In this document: in pieces, positions 1-8,059 of the stretch
Numbering within the stretch: the stretch's first letter is position 1
Layout of the letters: each line of letters starts with the position of its first letter
Assembly: GCF_000469325.1 (NCBI RefSeq)
Contig: NZ_KI271582.1
Coordinates: forward strand, 58,151 to 107,794
From: Schleiferilactobacillus shenzhenensis LY-73
Lineage (GTDB): Bacteria > Bacillota > Bacilli > Lactobacillales > Lactobacillaceae
Direction of reading: 5' to 3'
DNA: 49,644 nt
Made by a program: the position numbers and the translations under genes
Notes under the pieces: generated by a model
Seen by the model: only the letters and a program-made list of their open reading frames with translations
The model's database searches: none
Told to the model about the DNA's origin: nothing

Positions 1-52
1 TGTCGAGGGAGAATTTTGTCTCAGTCCCTGCTCTTTTTCGTGGCAATGGGTA

Positions 53-1015
53 TTAACCTGCTACGGTATACTTCAGCGGCTTACCCGTCATGAACGCCAC
101 GATGTTGTCGGCAATTTGCTTGGCCATGGCGTTCCGGGCTTCGACGGTGGCGTTGCCGATGTGCGGGGTGAGGATGACGTTGGTTAACAGTTTGAACCCG
201 TCCGCGACTTGCGGCTCGTGCTCATAGACATCCAGCGCTGCACCGCCTATTTTTTTATTCTGCAGAGCAGTAAGTAAAGCGGCCTCGTCAATGACCGGCC
301 CCCGGGCAACGTTGATCAGGACAGCGGTGGGTTTCATCTCGGCCAGCTTTGCCGCATCGATCATGTGGCGGGTGCCTGGTACCAGCGGCACATGCAGGCT
401 GACGAAGTCGCTGGTCGCCAGGAGGTTGTCCAGGTCGGTGTAATGAACGTGCAGGGCGGCCTCGTTGGGCTCATCCAACGGCTTGCGCTGCCAGTAGCGG
501 ACCGTCATGCCCAGCGCACCGGCTTTGGCGGCGACGTTGCGGCCGATGGCGCCTAGGCCGACGATGCCCAGCGACTTGCCGCTGATCTCATGACCCAGGA
601 AGAATTCCGGTTCCCACGCTTGGAAGCCGGCCCCCCGCATGAGCTGGTCGCCTTCGGGGATTCGCCGGCTCCAAGCCAGGATGAGGGCAATGGTCAGCTC
701 TGCGACGGCATTGGCGGAGACCCCCGGGGTATTGACGACTTGAATGCCCCGGGCCTTAGCGGCAGCTAAGTCCAGATTATCGACGCCGGCACCGTAGTTG
801 GCAATCAGTTTCAACTGCGGTGCCGCAGCAATGACATCCGCCGTCACGGGGGTAGACAGCGGCACCACCAGAATGTCGGCGTCAGCAGCGCCAGCCTTCA
901 ACTCAGCCGGGGTGATCGGCGTTTCGTGGGAATAAACCGTGACCTGAGCCGCAGTATCAGACAGCGGCTTCAGCAGCGCCGCTGGTACAGGGGCAGCAAT
1001 AAAAATTTTCGTCAT
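53..1015 (-). CDS. D-2-hydroxyacid dehydrogenase (NAD-dependent, GyaR/SerA-like)
   Basis: A 320-residue protein of the D-isomer-specific 2-hydroxyacid dehydrogenase family, cytosolic enzymes that interconvert 2-oxoacids and D-2-hydroxyacids with NAD(P)H. The Rossmann motif GLGAIG lies in the central nucleotide-binding domain. The family's catalytic residues are visible in order: Arg in NVARGP, Glu in YEHEP and His in LTPHIGN. I place the start at the ATG at 1015, because AAGGGAG lies 9-10 bases upstream; the longer in-frame extension to 1063 has no ribosome site. Exact substrate (glyoxylate, hydroxypyruvate, phenylpyruvate or other) cannot be read from the sequence. It seems to be transcribed alone: a terminator of the upstream gene pair precedes it. 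The family call is secure; the substrate is open. Confidence 0.9.
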   Translation of the reverse strand: MTKIFIAAPVPAALLKPLSDTAAQVTVYSHETPITPAELKAGAADADILVVPLSTPVTADVIAAAPQLKLIANYGAGVDNLDLAAAKARGIQVVNTPGVSANAVAELTIALILAWSRRIPEGDQLMRGAGFQAWEPEFFLGHEISGKSLGIVGLGAIGRNVAAKAGALGMTVRYWQRKPLDEPNEAALHVHYTDLDNLLATSDFVSLHVPLVPGTRHMIDAAKLAEMKPTAVLINVARGPVIDEAALLTALQNKKIGGAALDVYEHEPQVADGFKLLTNVILTPHIGNATVEARNAMAKQIADNIVAFMTGKPLKYTVAG

Positions 1016-1065
1016 GATGCAAGACTCCCTTCTTACCCTATTATCGGTCAAAATCCTGACCATGC

Positions 1066-1091
1066 AAAAAGCCTGCTTCCGAGAAGCAGGC
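1066..1091 (-). terminator. Rho-independent terminator after the ABC-like/FtsX-like gene pair
   Basis: On the minus strand GCCTGCTTC and GAAGCAGGC form a 9-bp perfect stem with a 3-base loop, followed by TTTTT. It lies just after the stop of the 1106 gene and separates it from the dehydrogenase. Confidence 0.8.
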
Positions 1092-1105
1092 GGGGGAGAA
1101 ATAGG

Positions 1106-1663
1106 TCAGTCGTGATCGGTGAACAGGTCGGCCGTCAAAATCCGGTCCGATGGCTGGCCATCGATCATCTCTTGGTCGCCGGTGACCATGATCAAATGGC
1201 TGCCGGTGGCCTGGAGGACATTCTCCAGGAGGTTGAAGAAGATGCGGAAAGTGGTTACGCCCTGGTGGTCCAAGAAGTTGGTGGTGATGATGTAATGCCG
1301 CTTGAGGAGCAGGAAGCGGAAGAGCTGCACGTAGAAGCGTTCGGTCTCATTGAGATTGCTGGCCGGCTTGTCCAAGAAGTCATGGGTGTTCAGTTCGGTG
1401 TATTCGTTGTCGAATAGGAATTGGCGCAGCCGCACGATGTCATTCTTCGGGGAATCGATGAGGATGTTGTCAGCGACCGACAAGAACGGGATCACCGATT
1501 GGTCGCTGGGGTCAATGAACCCCACGTCATCCCAGCGGTAGAAGCTGTGCCACAACTGCTGGTAGAGCCGTTGTGGAGAGCTGTCCGTCGGCGTCAGAAC
1601 GAAGTATGAACCCGCAGTGGGCAGGGCATCTGCCCACTGCGGTGCAGTACTGGCTTTGCGCAA
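1106..1663 (-). CDS. ABC-ATPase-like protein lacking a P-loop
   Basis: A protein of about 185 residues that I do not recognise as a named family. It resembles the C-terminal two thirds of an ABC ATPase: FLSVADNI is like the segment after a Q-loop, LNETERFYVQLFRFLLLKRHYIITT sits where the signature helix and Walker B strand would be (its key motif is LNETE rather than LSGGQ), and IMVTGDQEMI resembles the switch region. No Walker A motif (GxxGxGKS/T) is present, and the Walker B Asp-Glu pair is absent, so ATP hydrolysis is unlikely. It follows an FtsX-like permease by about 20-35 bases in one operon, the usual place for the partner ATPase. The start is uncertain: GGAGG is best spaced for the TTG at 1663; ATGs at 1678 and 1669 are alternatives. 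Confidence 0.6.
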   Translation of the reverse strand: MRKASTAPQWADALPTAGSYFVLTPTDSSPQRLYQQLWHSFYRWDDVGFIDPSDQSVIPFLSVADNILIDSPKNDIVRLRQFLFDNEYTELNTHDFLDKPASNLNETERFYVQLFRFLLLKRHYIITTNFLDHQGVTTFRIFFNLLENVLQATGSHLIMVTGDQEMIDGQPSDRILTADLFTDHD

Positions 1664-1699
1664 TTGCATGACCTCCATTGATTTAGTGAATGACGATGC

Positions 1700-2452
1700 T
1701 CAGCGAGTCTGCCGGAAGCGCCAAACGTGGACCCCCACCCAGGAACTGCCGATAATCGCCAGGATGACGATGGACAGGAAGGAGAAGAAGCTCTGGCGAA
1801 CGGCGGTGGTGAACAGGGCGATGCGGTTCAGCGTGACCGTGTTCCCGGCCAGCAGTTCTTTCCAATTGAAGTATGTGAACTGTTCGTGGAAGAGACTGTT
1901 GATGAATGACGTCGTCTTGGTGGTATTCAAGACATCCGGGAGCTGGTTAGAAAAGTTCGTCTGGTTCAGCTGCCGCAGCCATCCCGTTCCGAAGAAAGCC
2001 AGGAGCATACCCAGAGCGAAAACGATGACATAGGCGATGAGAAACAGCAAAAAATACTCAACGAACAGCTGCAGCGAAATCCAGGAAACAGATTTGCCAG
2101 TGGCGGAATAAGCTTTAAGCTCGCTTTGCCGGTGGTGCAGGGAAATGCTGTTGACGATAATCAGGAAGAGAAAGATGCCCAGATACGCATACGTGGCGTA
2201 ATTGCCGTATTGACCGAGCACGGCCGCGTGGGTCGTCTGCATCGCTTGAATCGTCAGTTTCAGCTGGACCTGGACCAGTTTTGGAAAAATACCGATGCTG
2301 GTCATGAAGTTGCTGGCCATGGCCGACTCGATCTGCCGCAGCATCTGCAGGGCCAAGACGACGATCATGAAGGTGGCCAGGCCGGCCACGGTGATGATGG
2401 AATTACGCCGATGGTACTTCAAGCTGGCGATGGCGCGGTTGATAAACAGCAT
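1700..2452 (-). CDS. Short FtsX-like ABC transporter permease
   Basis: A 250-residue membrane protein. A first membrane segment lies at about residues 18-38, two or three more in the middle (YAYLGIFLFLIIV and VEYFLLFLIAYVIVFALGMLLA), and a last one near the C-terminus. The stretch RQSELKAYSATGKSVSWI matches the cytoplasmic loop typical of FtsX/MacB permeases (basic residues, then ralGas). It is much shorter than usual MacB/VexP-type permeases because the extracytoplasmic region between segments 1 and 2 is only about 60 residues. GGAGGG precedes the ATG. It forms a two-gene operon with the downstream P-loop-less ABC-like protein. A role in envelope stress or export is possible but not shown. 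Confidence 0.7.
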   Translation of the reverse strand: MLFINRAIASLKYHRRNSIITVAGLATFMIVVLALQMLRQIESAMASNFMTSIGIFPKLVQVQLKLTIQAMQTTHAAVLGQYGNYATYAYLGIFLFLIIVNSISLHHRQSELKAYSATGKSVSWISLQLFVEYFLLFLIAYVIVFALGMLLAFFGTGWLRQLNQTNFSNQLPDVLNTTKTTSFINSLFHEQFTYFNWKELLAGNTVTLNRIALFTTAVRQSFFSFLSIVILAIIGSSWVGVHVWRFRQTR

Positions 2453-2522
2453 TTCTTAACCCTCCAACAACTATTGTACCGAGTGAGTTTGAATTATTTG
2501 TGAAAATCCATGTGCAAATAAT

Positions 2523-4733
2523 CTACCGACTGGGCTGGTTGCCGGTCCCGCTGTTGCTACTGCTGCTGGATGAACTGCTGCTCTCCGTGGCGGCGATGGT
2601 CTTTTCCCGCTTAAGCTGGTCGGCCGGCACGGTGGTGAGGGCACTCGTATCGCCCTGCAGTTCCGGCGCGTCCGTCTGGTACAGACCCGTGGTGGTCTGA
2701 TCACCGTCTGCACTGTACAGGCTGGTCGAGCGGGTGCCCTTGTCGTCCCGGGTGGTCTGGAGCTTGTTCCAGAGTGCCCGGTAGTCGAACTCCTTGGGAT
2801 CCACCGGCGTGAAGTCGGCGGGCGTATAGAAGCGCAGCAGGTTCTTGGTGTTTAAGGAGTCAGAAAGGGACAGCGTGTTGTCCACGGTGTCTTGGAGCTT
2901 GTTGAAGGTTTCTTTCTCAGCATCCGTCAAGTCCGTCAAGGGCAAGCCGGTGTGGTTATCGTAAACGGTGCTGTCCGCGCCCTTGCCGCCGACAAAAGTG
3001 TAATTGGGGGTGACAAAGTTGTTGTTGCGGAAGATGACGGTCTGGTCGTGCTGGGGTGACATGAGGTCGGTCCCGAACTGCACGTAAGGTTTGGTATTCA
3101 CGCCCAGCAAGTGAAGCAAGGTAGGGAGCACGTCGATTTCGCCGCCGTACTGGTGCTGCAGACCGCCCTTGAGCCCCGGCATCGTCAGCATGAAGGGGAC
3201 TTTCTGCATTTCTGCATTATCGAACGCTGTCCAATGGCTGGCATCCCGGCCAAACATCTTGGCGAGGGAGAGGTTGTTGGTGTTGGACAGGCCGTAGTGG
3301 TCGCCGTAGATCATCACCAGCGTGTTCTCGTACAAGCCGCTGCGCTTGAGGTAGTCGAAGAATTCCTTGACCGCCTGGTCAAGATAATTGGCGGTACGGA
3401 AGTAGTTGTCCACCGTGATGTCGCCGGTGTCGCCCTTAGGGAAGGTGCTGTCGGTGTTCGTCAGGGTGAAGGGGAAGTGGTTGGTGACGGTGATGTACTT
3501 GGCGTAGAAGGGCTGCTGAAGCTGCTCCAGGTACTTGGTGCTCTCAGCGAAGAGCAGCTTATCCTTCAAGCCGTAACCAATGGAGTTGTCCGCCGACGTG
3601 TCGAAGTACTTGTTATCGAAGAAATACTGGAAGCCCAGGTTCTTATAGACGCTGTCCCGGTTCCAGAAACTGCCGGCGTTGCCGTGGAAGACGGCCGACG
3701 TGTAACCCTGGCTCTGCTGCAGGATAGCCGGCGCCGCCTGGAACACGTTGTCGCTGCCCAGGGAGGTGAAGACGGACCCGTCGGAGATGCCGTACACCGA
3801 ATTTTCCAGCATGTTCTCCGCATCGCTGGTACGGCCCAGCCCGACCTGGTGGTAGAAGTTGTCGAAGGCCAGGGTGTTGCTGCTGCGGTACAGGCTGTTC
3901 AGAAAGGGGGTGACTTCCTTGCCGTCCACCTTGTAGTTGATCAGGAATTGCTCGAAGGATTCCAAGTGGATGATGATGACGTTCTTGCCCTTGGCCGCCC
4001 CGAAGTACTGGGGGTTGGGTGCGGCGTAATGGCTCCGGGTGTACTGCAAGACGTTGCCCAGGTCAGAGCCGTCCGCCTGGGAGCGGATCTGATTATTCTG
4101 GGCAGACTTGGCCGCATCGTAGACCATGAAGGAATCGATCCCTAAGTATTTGACGATGTAATTGCGGTCGAACGTACGGGTGAGCAGCTGCGGGCGAGAA
4201 ATGTCCGCCAGCGTCAAATTGAACAGGAACAAAAAGACAGACCCGGTCAAACACGCCCAGGCGTTGATCGACGGATAGCGTTTGGGGTTCATGGGGATGG
4301 CCTTGCGAATGAGGAGCAGCAGGATGATGATCACGTCCAACCAATAAAGGACATCGTGCAGAGTCATCAGTTTCAAGGTGCTGCCGCCTAAGCCGGCACT
4401 GACCTTGGACGCATTTAAGATTGTCGAAAGGGTCAAAAAGTCGGTAAACTGCCGATAATAAATAATGTTACTATACAATAAAAGCGTATTGGCCACGTAC
4501 AAGCCAAAGAGCACCCAATAAGCGACCTTGGGATGGGGAATAAAATAGCTCAGACTAAAGAGGAACAAGGTCGTTGCCAACGGATTGATCACCAGGATGA
4601 CCATGTCGTACGGGTTATCCACCCCCAGCGAGAAGTCCACCGTATAGGCGAGCATACACTTCGCCCAAAACAGGACCAGGAGCAGGATGGTAAACCGGGG
4701 ACGTGTACCGACCCAGTGCTGAATTTTGCGCAT
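2523..4733 (-). CDS. LtaS-family phosphoglycerol transferase (lipoteichoic acid synthase-like)
   Basis: A 736-residue membrane protein of the LtaS/alkaline-phosphatase superfamily, which polymerises glycerol phosphate from phosphatidylglycerol into lipoteichoic acid (or primes it) outside the membrane. About five N-terminal membrane segments cover residues 1-190, followed by an extracellular sulfatase domain from about residue 240. The motif RTSDAE places the catalytic Thr at residue 302, matching the position of Thr300 in S. aureus LtaS. The metal-ligand segments IIHLESFE and YGDHYG are present. The C-terminus is a low-complexity tail with nine consecutive Ser. The start is the ATG at 4733, with AGAAAGGA 8 bases before it; the ATG at 4763 lacks a site. 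It is divergent from the VanZ-family gene. Whether it is the main synthase or an accessory paralogue is unknown. Confidence 0.88.
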   Translation of the reverse strand: MRKIQHWVGTRPRFTILLLVLFWAKCMLAYTVDFSLGVDNPYDMVILVINPLATTLFLFSLSYFIPHPKVAYWVLFGLYVANTLLLYSNIIYYRQFTDFLTLSTILNASKVSAGLGGSTLKLMTLHDVLYWLDVIIILLLLIRKAIPMNPKRYPSINAWACLTGSVFLFLFNLTLADISRPQLLTRTFDRNYIVKYLGIDSFMVYDAAKSAQNNQIRSQADGSDLGNVLQYTRSHYAAPNPQYFGAAKGKNVIIIHLESFEQFLINYKVDGKEVTPFLNSLYRSSNTLAFDNFYHQVGLGRTSDAENMLENSVYGISDGSVFTSLGSDNVFQAAPAILQQSQGYTSAVFHGNAGSFWNRDSVYKNLGFQYFFDNKYFDTSADNSIGYGLKDKLLFAESTKYLEQLQQPFYAKYITVTNHFPFTLTNTDSTFPKGDTGDITVDNYFRTANYLDQAVKEFFDYLKRSGLYENTLVMIYGDHYGLSNTNNLSLAKMFGRDASHWTAFDNAEMQKVPFMLTMPGLKGGLQHQYGGEIDVLPTLLHLLGVNTKPYVQFGTDLMSPQHDQTVIFRNNNFVTPNYTFVGGKGADSTVYDNHTGLPLTDLTDAEKETFNKLQDTVDNTLSLSDSLNTKNLLRFYTPADFTPVDPKEFDYRALWNKLQTTRDDKGTRSTSLYSADGDQTTTGLYQTDAPELQGDTSALTTVPADQLKREKTIAATESSSSSSSSSNSGTGNQPSR

Positions 4734-4840
4734 GACCGTGATCCTTTCTGTGTTCAATGGCATTATTGTACCGCGGAAGCTTGCGGCCGTGCAATCTGGC
4801 GGGCAAGCGTTACGTAATCCTAAAAGTGGGGAGCCGCACT

Positions 4841-5458
4841 ATGATCTTTCTTGGACCACTATACAACTGGGTGGCCAGCATCTACAGCAGCCGCATCAAC
4901 CATTTTCCGCTGATTCGGCTGACGTTCTATTCGCTGGACAAGACCATCCTGTATTTCTTGATCTTCCTGGTCCTGCGGCTGCTTTGGCGCCGCCTCCACG
5001 GCCGCCGCGGCCAGTGGGGGCGGGAACTGCTGCTCTGGGTGTTCGTCTTTTACTTAATGCTGGTCTTCGCCCTGACCGTCTTCCGCGGTACATATTACCC
5101 TTGGCAGCTTCAGTTCTATTGGCACCGGTCGCTGACCGAGGTCAACTGGCAGCTCTGGACCCAGACCGCCAAGCTCCAGCAGGGCCAATCCATCGTGGAC
5201 TTCATTTACAACCTCTTCGGCAACATCGCCTGGTTCATCCCTTTCGGCTTTCTCTACCCGTTAGTCAGGCAAAAACCGACCGGACTGATCCGTACGGTAC
5301 TCAGCGGCATGCTGGTCTCCATCACGATTGAAGCTCTGCAATTCGTCCTCTACACAGGCATCAGCGACGTGGATGATGTGATGTTTAATACTTTGGGGGC
5401 TTTAGTCGGGTATATCCTCTACCGGCTGTTCAAGCTGCTGGTCCGCCGAAGACAATAA
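4841..5458 (+). CDS. VanZ-family membrane protein
   Basis: A 205-residue integral membrane protein. Conserved VanZ-like features are the C-terminal run NIAWFIPFGFLYPL, then IEALQFVLYTGISDVDDVMFNTLGALVGYIL. VanZ was first described as a teicoplanin-resistance accessory; most chromosomal homologues have no established function. I chose the ATG at 4841 because GTGGGGAG lies 7-8 bases before it; the extension back to 4757 is soluble-looking and overlaps the divergent promoter region. The stop codon lies inside the left arm of a long palindromic terminator shared with lacD. Confidence 0.8.
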   Translation: MIFLGPLYNWVASIYSSRINHFPLIRLTFYSLDKTILYFLIFLVLRLLWRRLHGRRGQWGRELLLWVFVFYLMLVFALTVFRGTYYPWQLQFYWHRSLTEVNWQLWTQTAKLQQGQSIVDFIYNLFGNIAWFIPFGFLYPLVRQKPTGLIRTVLSGMLVSITIEALQFVLYTGISDVDDVMFNTLGALVGYILYRLFKLLVRRRQ

Positions 5459-5506
5459 AAGAACCGGCTCGCGGTTTTTGCGAGCCGGTTCTTTTATTGT
5501 CTTCGG
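5446..5506. terminator. 27-bp perfect-stem bidirectional terminator
   Basis: Positions 5446-5472 and 5480-5506 are perfect reverse complements (27 bp) around the 7-base loop GGTTTTT. The GC core (GAACCGGCTCGC and its complement) is flanked by TTTTATT on both strands, so it can end transcription of the VanZ gene (plus) and lacD (minus). The arms include the VanZ stop codon and end 3 bases before the lacD stop. Confidence 0.92.
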
Positions 5507-5509
5507 TTC

Positions 5510-6562
5510 CTAGTCACCCATGACGTCGCGGTCGAAGACTTCGATGTTGTCCAAACCACCGTAAACTTCGTACCAAGGGGTCGCATACTTGTTGAGAATA
5601 TCGTTCAATTCCTCAACGTTCTCCTTGCCTTGGCCGTTCAGCCAGTCGATCAGCGCCTGCTTGCCGTCCTTGGCATAGACTTCAACACCGTCTAACCAAG
5701 TGGCACGGCCGCCGAGGATACCGCTGTAGTTGTTGCCAGACTTGCCGGCGAAAGTTAATTCCGCACGGAAGGTCTCAGCCGGCACACCAGCAGACAGGTA
5801 GATGAAGGGACGGTCTACCAAGCTGTTCATATCCTTGAAGATCTTAGCAACTTCGTCTTGGCTGTAAACGGCCTTGTTGCCGTTCTTCGTGTAACCTTCC
5901 ACGAAGTCCCAGTTAACGGGGATCTCAGCCTTGATGACGTCGATGTGGTACTTGTCCTTGGAGAATTCCTTCATGGAATCAAGAACCAGTTGCGGCTTCT
6001 CCTTGGCAAACTCAGGGCTCTTGGCATCAGGAACATTGTCGTCGTAAGTCACGATTTCGACAAATGTCGGGATGTCAGCAGCCAAAGCTTCGTCGCCTAA
6101 GCGTTCCAGGAAGGCGTGCTTGACGTCGTTGATTTCTTTCTTGTCGTTAGGGTTGTAATAAACCAAGACCTTAGCGGCGTCGGCACCCTTGCCGATAATC
6201 CGTTGCAAAGACTCGTTGGGCAGCAGTTCAGGGAAGCGGCCGACAGAGTCTGCGTCGTAGCCGGTCTTCTCGTAAGAGAGGATCAAGCCGGACTTGTCAG
6301 ACTTGGACTTCATACCCTTGAAGCCCAGCTCTTCGTCGATCAGGATGGCGGAAGTGAACTTGGTCAATTCTTGAGAAACGAGTTCCTTGAATTCGTAAAC
6401 CATGTCCAGGCTGTATTCCTTGCCATACTTCTCGGCAGCGGCCTTCATGATCCGCTTCATCGAACCCCGTTGGTCGATCGCCAGGGCTGCAATAACACCC
6501 TTATCGTTGGATAACTGTTGCAGCTTGTCGAACTTACCGCGGGAAATGCGTTTTTTTGCCAT
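5510..6562 (-). CDS. lacD: Tagatose 1,6-diphosphate aldolase (class I, LacD family)
   Basis: A 350-residue cytosolic aldolase that splits D-tagatose 1,6-bisphosphate into dihydroxyacetone phosphate and glyceraldehyde 3-phosphate in the tagatose-6-phosphate route of lactose/galactose use. The N-terminal segment LAIDQRGSM is diagnostic of LacD. Lys211 in VIKAEIPVN is the likely Schiff-base lysine, near Lys205 of streptococcal LacD. It is about 25 residues longer than the usual 325. GGAGGG lies before the ATG, and a strong promoter lies upstream. No other lac/tagatose genes flank it, so here it stands alone. LacD paralogues can also have regulatory roles in streptococci; nothing here shows that. 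Confidence 0.9.
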   Translation of the reverse strand: MAKKRISRGKFDKLQQLSNDKGVIAALAIDQRGSMKRIMKAAAEKYGKEYSLDMVYEFKELVSQELTKFTSAILIDEELGFKGMKSKSDKSGLILSYEKTGYDADSVGRFPELLPNESLQRIIGKGADAAKVLVYYNPNDKKEINDVKHAFLERLGDEALAADIPTFVEIVTYDDNVPDAKSPEFAKEKPQLVLDSMKEFSKDKYHIDVIKAEIPVNWDFVEGYTKNGNKAVYSQDEVAKIFKDMNSLVDRPFIYLSAGVPAETFRAELTFAGKSGNNYSGILGGRATWLDGVEVYAKDGKQALIDWLNGQGKENVEELNDILNKYATPWYEVYGGLDNIEVFDRDVMGD

Positions 6563-6603
6563 TGAGATAATCCCTCCAAAATTTTTGCCTTAAAACCTTC
6601 ATT

Positions 6604-6632
6604 AGTATACGGGTTTTCAGGGGATGTTTCAA
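6604..6632 (-). promoter_or_regulatory. Sigma-A-type promoter of lacD
   Basis: On the minus strand TTGAAA (6627-6632) is separated by 17 bases from TATACT (6604-6609), 41 bases before the lacD ATG. It begins only a few bases from the end of the inverted-repeat block at 6641. Confidence 0.7.
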
Positions 6633-6640
6633 GGACAGAG

Positions 6641-6754
6641 GGCGGAGCCGAGCGGTTAGGCCACCTGGGCTAAGTGGCCCTAAGCTGAAAAGCCCTGCAC
6701 TTGGGCTTTTTAGCTTAGGGCCCTTAGACCATGGTGGCCTGCTCGGCGGAGCCC
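6641..6754. repeat. Long imperfect inverted repeat with inner hairpin (intergenic element 1)
   Basis: The outer arms begin near GGCGGAGCCGAGC (6641) and end near GCTCGGCGGAGCCC (6741-6754), with further complementarity through GGCCACC / GGTGGCC. The inner stem, 6676-6695 with 6703-6722, is 20 bp with one mismatch around the loop TGCACTT. The A-run before and T-run after GCCC/GGGC could end transcription on either strand. It is intergenic and no coding sequence is seen. Confidence 0.8.
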
Positions 6755-6916
6755 GTTTATGAGGCGGGAAAAACCCGCACTTAGGTTTTACCCTTGCCCC
6801 GCCTTAGCCCCTAGCTTCTGGGCCGCGGAGCCCGTGTATGAGGCGTGGAGAAAGCCCTGCACTTGGGCTTTTTGGCTTGGGGTCCTTAGACCATGGTGGC
6901 CTGCTCGGCGGAGCCC
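6691..6916. repeat. 64-bp direct repeat pair inside the intergenic repeat block
   Basis: Positions 6691-6754 and 6853-6916 are the same 64-base unit with three mismatches; each carries the hairpin GCCC-TGCACTT-GGGC and ends GCTCGGCGGAGCCC. Between them is a related hairpin, AAAACC...GGTTTT with CGCACTTA in the loop (about 6770-6792). So three hairpins sharing GCACTT in the loop occur in about 230 bases. The remaining gap to the permease stop at 7010 (6917-7009) shows no gene. Confidence 0.85.
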
Positions 6917-7009
6917 TTTTACGCGTGTGCAACCCGGCTGGAAGTTCGTGACGTCCAGCGACCCGGGTGGTCAGAAAAGGTCCCGTTGGTTGGCAATCCT
7001 CATCAACTC

Positions 7010-8059
7010 TTACTGCCGGGGTGACGGCGACGTCTCACTTTCCTGCGCTTTATTCCTGCGGCCGAAGGTGGGACGATACAAATACCAGAAGAGGAAAACA
7101 AAGACGGCGCCGCCGGTCAGAATCATCGACAGCCAAGGGTAGTCATAGAACAGCCAATTTTGCATGACAAAAGGGACATACAGTGTAAAACCAATCAGGA
7201 CGATTGGTCGCAGCTGAGGGAAGAGCAAATACCGATGACTATTCTCCAATGAGACTTGGGGGTAAAAGTAGAGAGATAACGCCAGGAACAAAATGGCTAG
7301 CCCAACCCAGGTGCCATATGCTGCTAGCGGCTGGGTGAGCCAGGCTGACCATGATTTTTGAACGTGGAGCAGCTGAACAGCCTGGATGACGGCTGGGCCG
7401 GCACTCATCCCCAGAAAGCCAATTGTCGCGACGAGGGGCAAGGTTTGGCCGATGACCATGCCAAACAAGCTCCCGGCGGCGAGCGCGGCGATTAGTTGAA
7501 TCAAGTAGATGGGGATGAAAAGAAGTAATGACACCCAATAGATGGTCAGATAGTGATGGGGAATGCCAAACCAGACAAAGAGCATGGTGATCACGGCATT
7601 GATGCCCCAGGCAGGCAGGATGACGGTCAAATACAGCTTAAGTTTCGTAAGATAGATACGCCGCCTGCTCATACCGGAGGAAAACAGCAGCCGATTAAAA
7701 CCGCTGATTTGGTCCCAGAATGTCATCACACATCCCAGTAAAATCGTTAATAGAAAGATGAAATAGTTAAAAAACGTTCCGTCTTGATACATCCGATCCG
7801 TCTTGGGGCTGCCGTAGCGGACCTGCTTAAAGCGGTTGATATAGGCCTTGTATCCTGCCCGCTGCTCTGATTTGGAGAGATACGGATACACGTGCTTAAC
7901 GTAATTCGTCCGGGAAATTTCTTCCTGATCCCGCATGTGAAAGTTGCTGACGGTTCCGGTGCCTTGCATGATGCCGAAGAAGACGATCATTAAAGCGGCG
8001 AGTAACAGGACGATGCGGTGCCGCCGGCGGATAAGCTGATTAAGACTGTGCTGGTTCAT
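7010..8059 (-). CDS. ABC transporter permease (ABC-2/YtrC-like), 349 residues
   Basis: A multi-spanning membrane protein: one N-terminal segment (IVLLLAALMIVFFGIM), an extracytoplasmic stretch of about 75 residues, then about six further segments. It has no recognised catalytic motif; by position it is the membrane partner of the ATPase encoded just upstream, whose 3' end it overlaps by 20 bases. AAAGGAGG precedes the ATG by 9 bases. In the YtrA-type systems of Firmicutes such regulator-ATPase-permease operons respond to cell-wall antibiotics or envelope stress; that role here is inference from the regulator type. Confidence 0.75.
   Translation of the reverse strand: MNQHSLNQLIRRRHRIVLLLAALMIVFFGIMQGTGTVSNFHMRDQEEISRTNYVKHVYPYLSKSEQRAGYKAYINRFKQVRYGSPKTDRMYQDGTFFNYFIFLLTILLGCVMTFWDQISGFNRLLFSSGMSRRRIYLTKLKLYLTVILPAWGINAVITMLFVWFGIPHHYLTIYWVSLLLFIPIYLIQLIAALAAGSLFGMVIGQTLPLVATIGFLGMSAGPAVIQAVQLLHVQKSWSAWLTQPLAAYGTWVGLAILFLALSLYFYPQVSLENSHRYLLFPQLRPIVLIGFTLYVPFVMQNWLFYDYPWLSMILTGGAVFVFLFWYLYRPTFGRRNKAQESETSPSPRQ

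Noticed and set aside
3111-4145. 344-codon plus-strand frame antisense to the LtaS-like gene
   Set aside because: An antisense shadow in GC-rich DNA; the opposite strand encodes a clear family member.
6641-6916. CRISPR array
   Set aside because: Only two 64-base copies with hairpins and no regular unique spacers; no cas genes.
6759-7167. Open reading frames of 60-127 codons through the repeat block and permease end
   Set aside because: No ribosome site; composition follows the repeats and the antisense of the permease gene.
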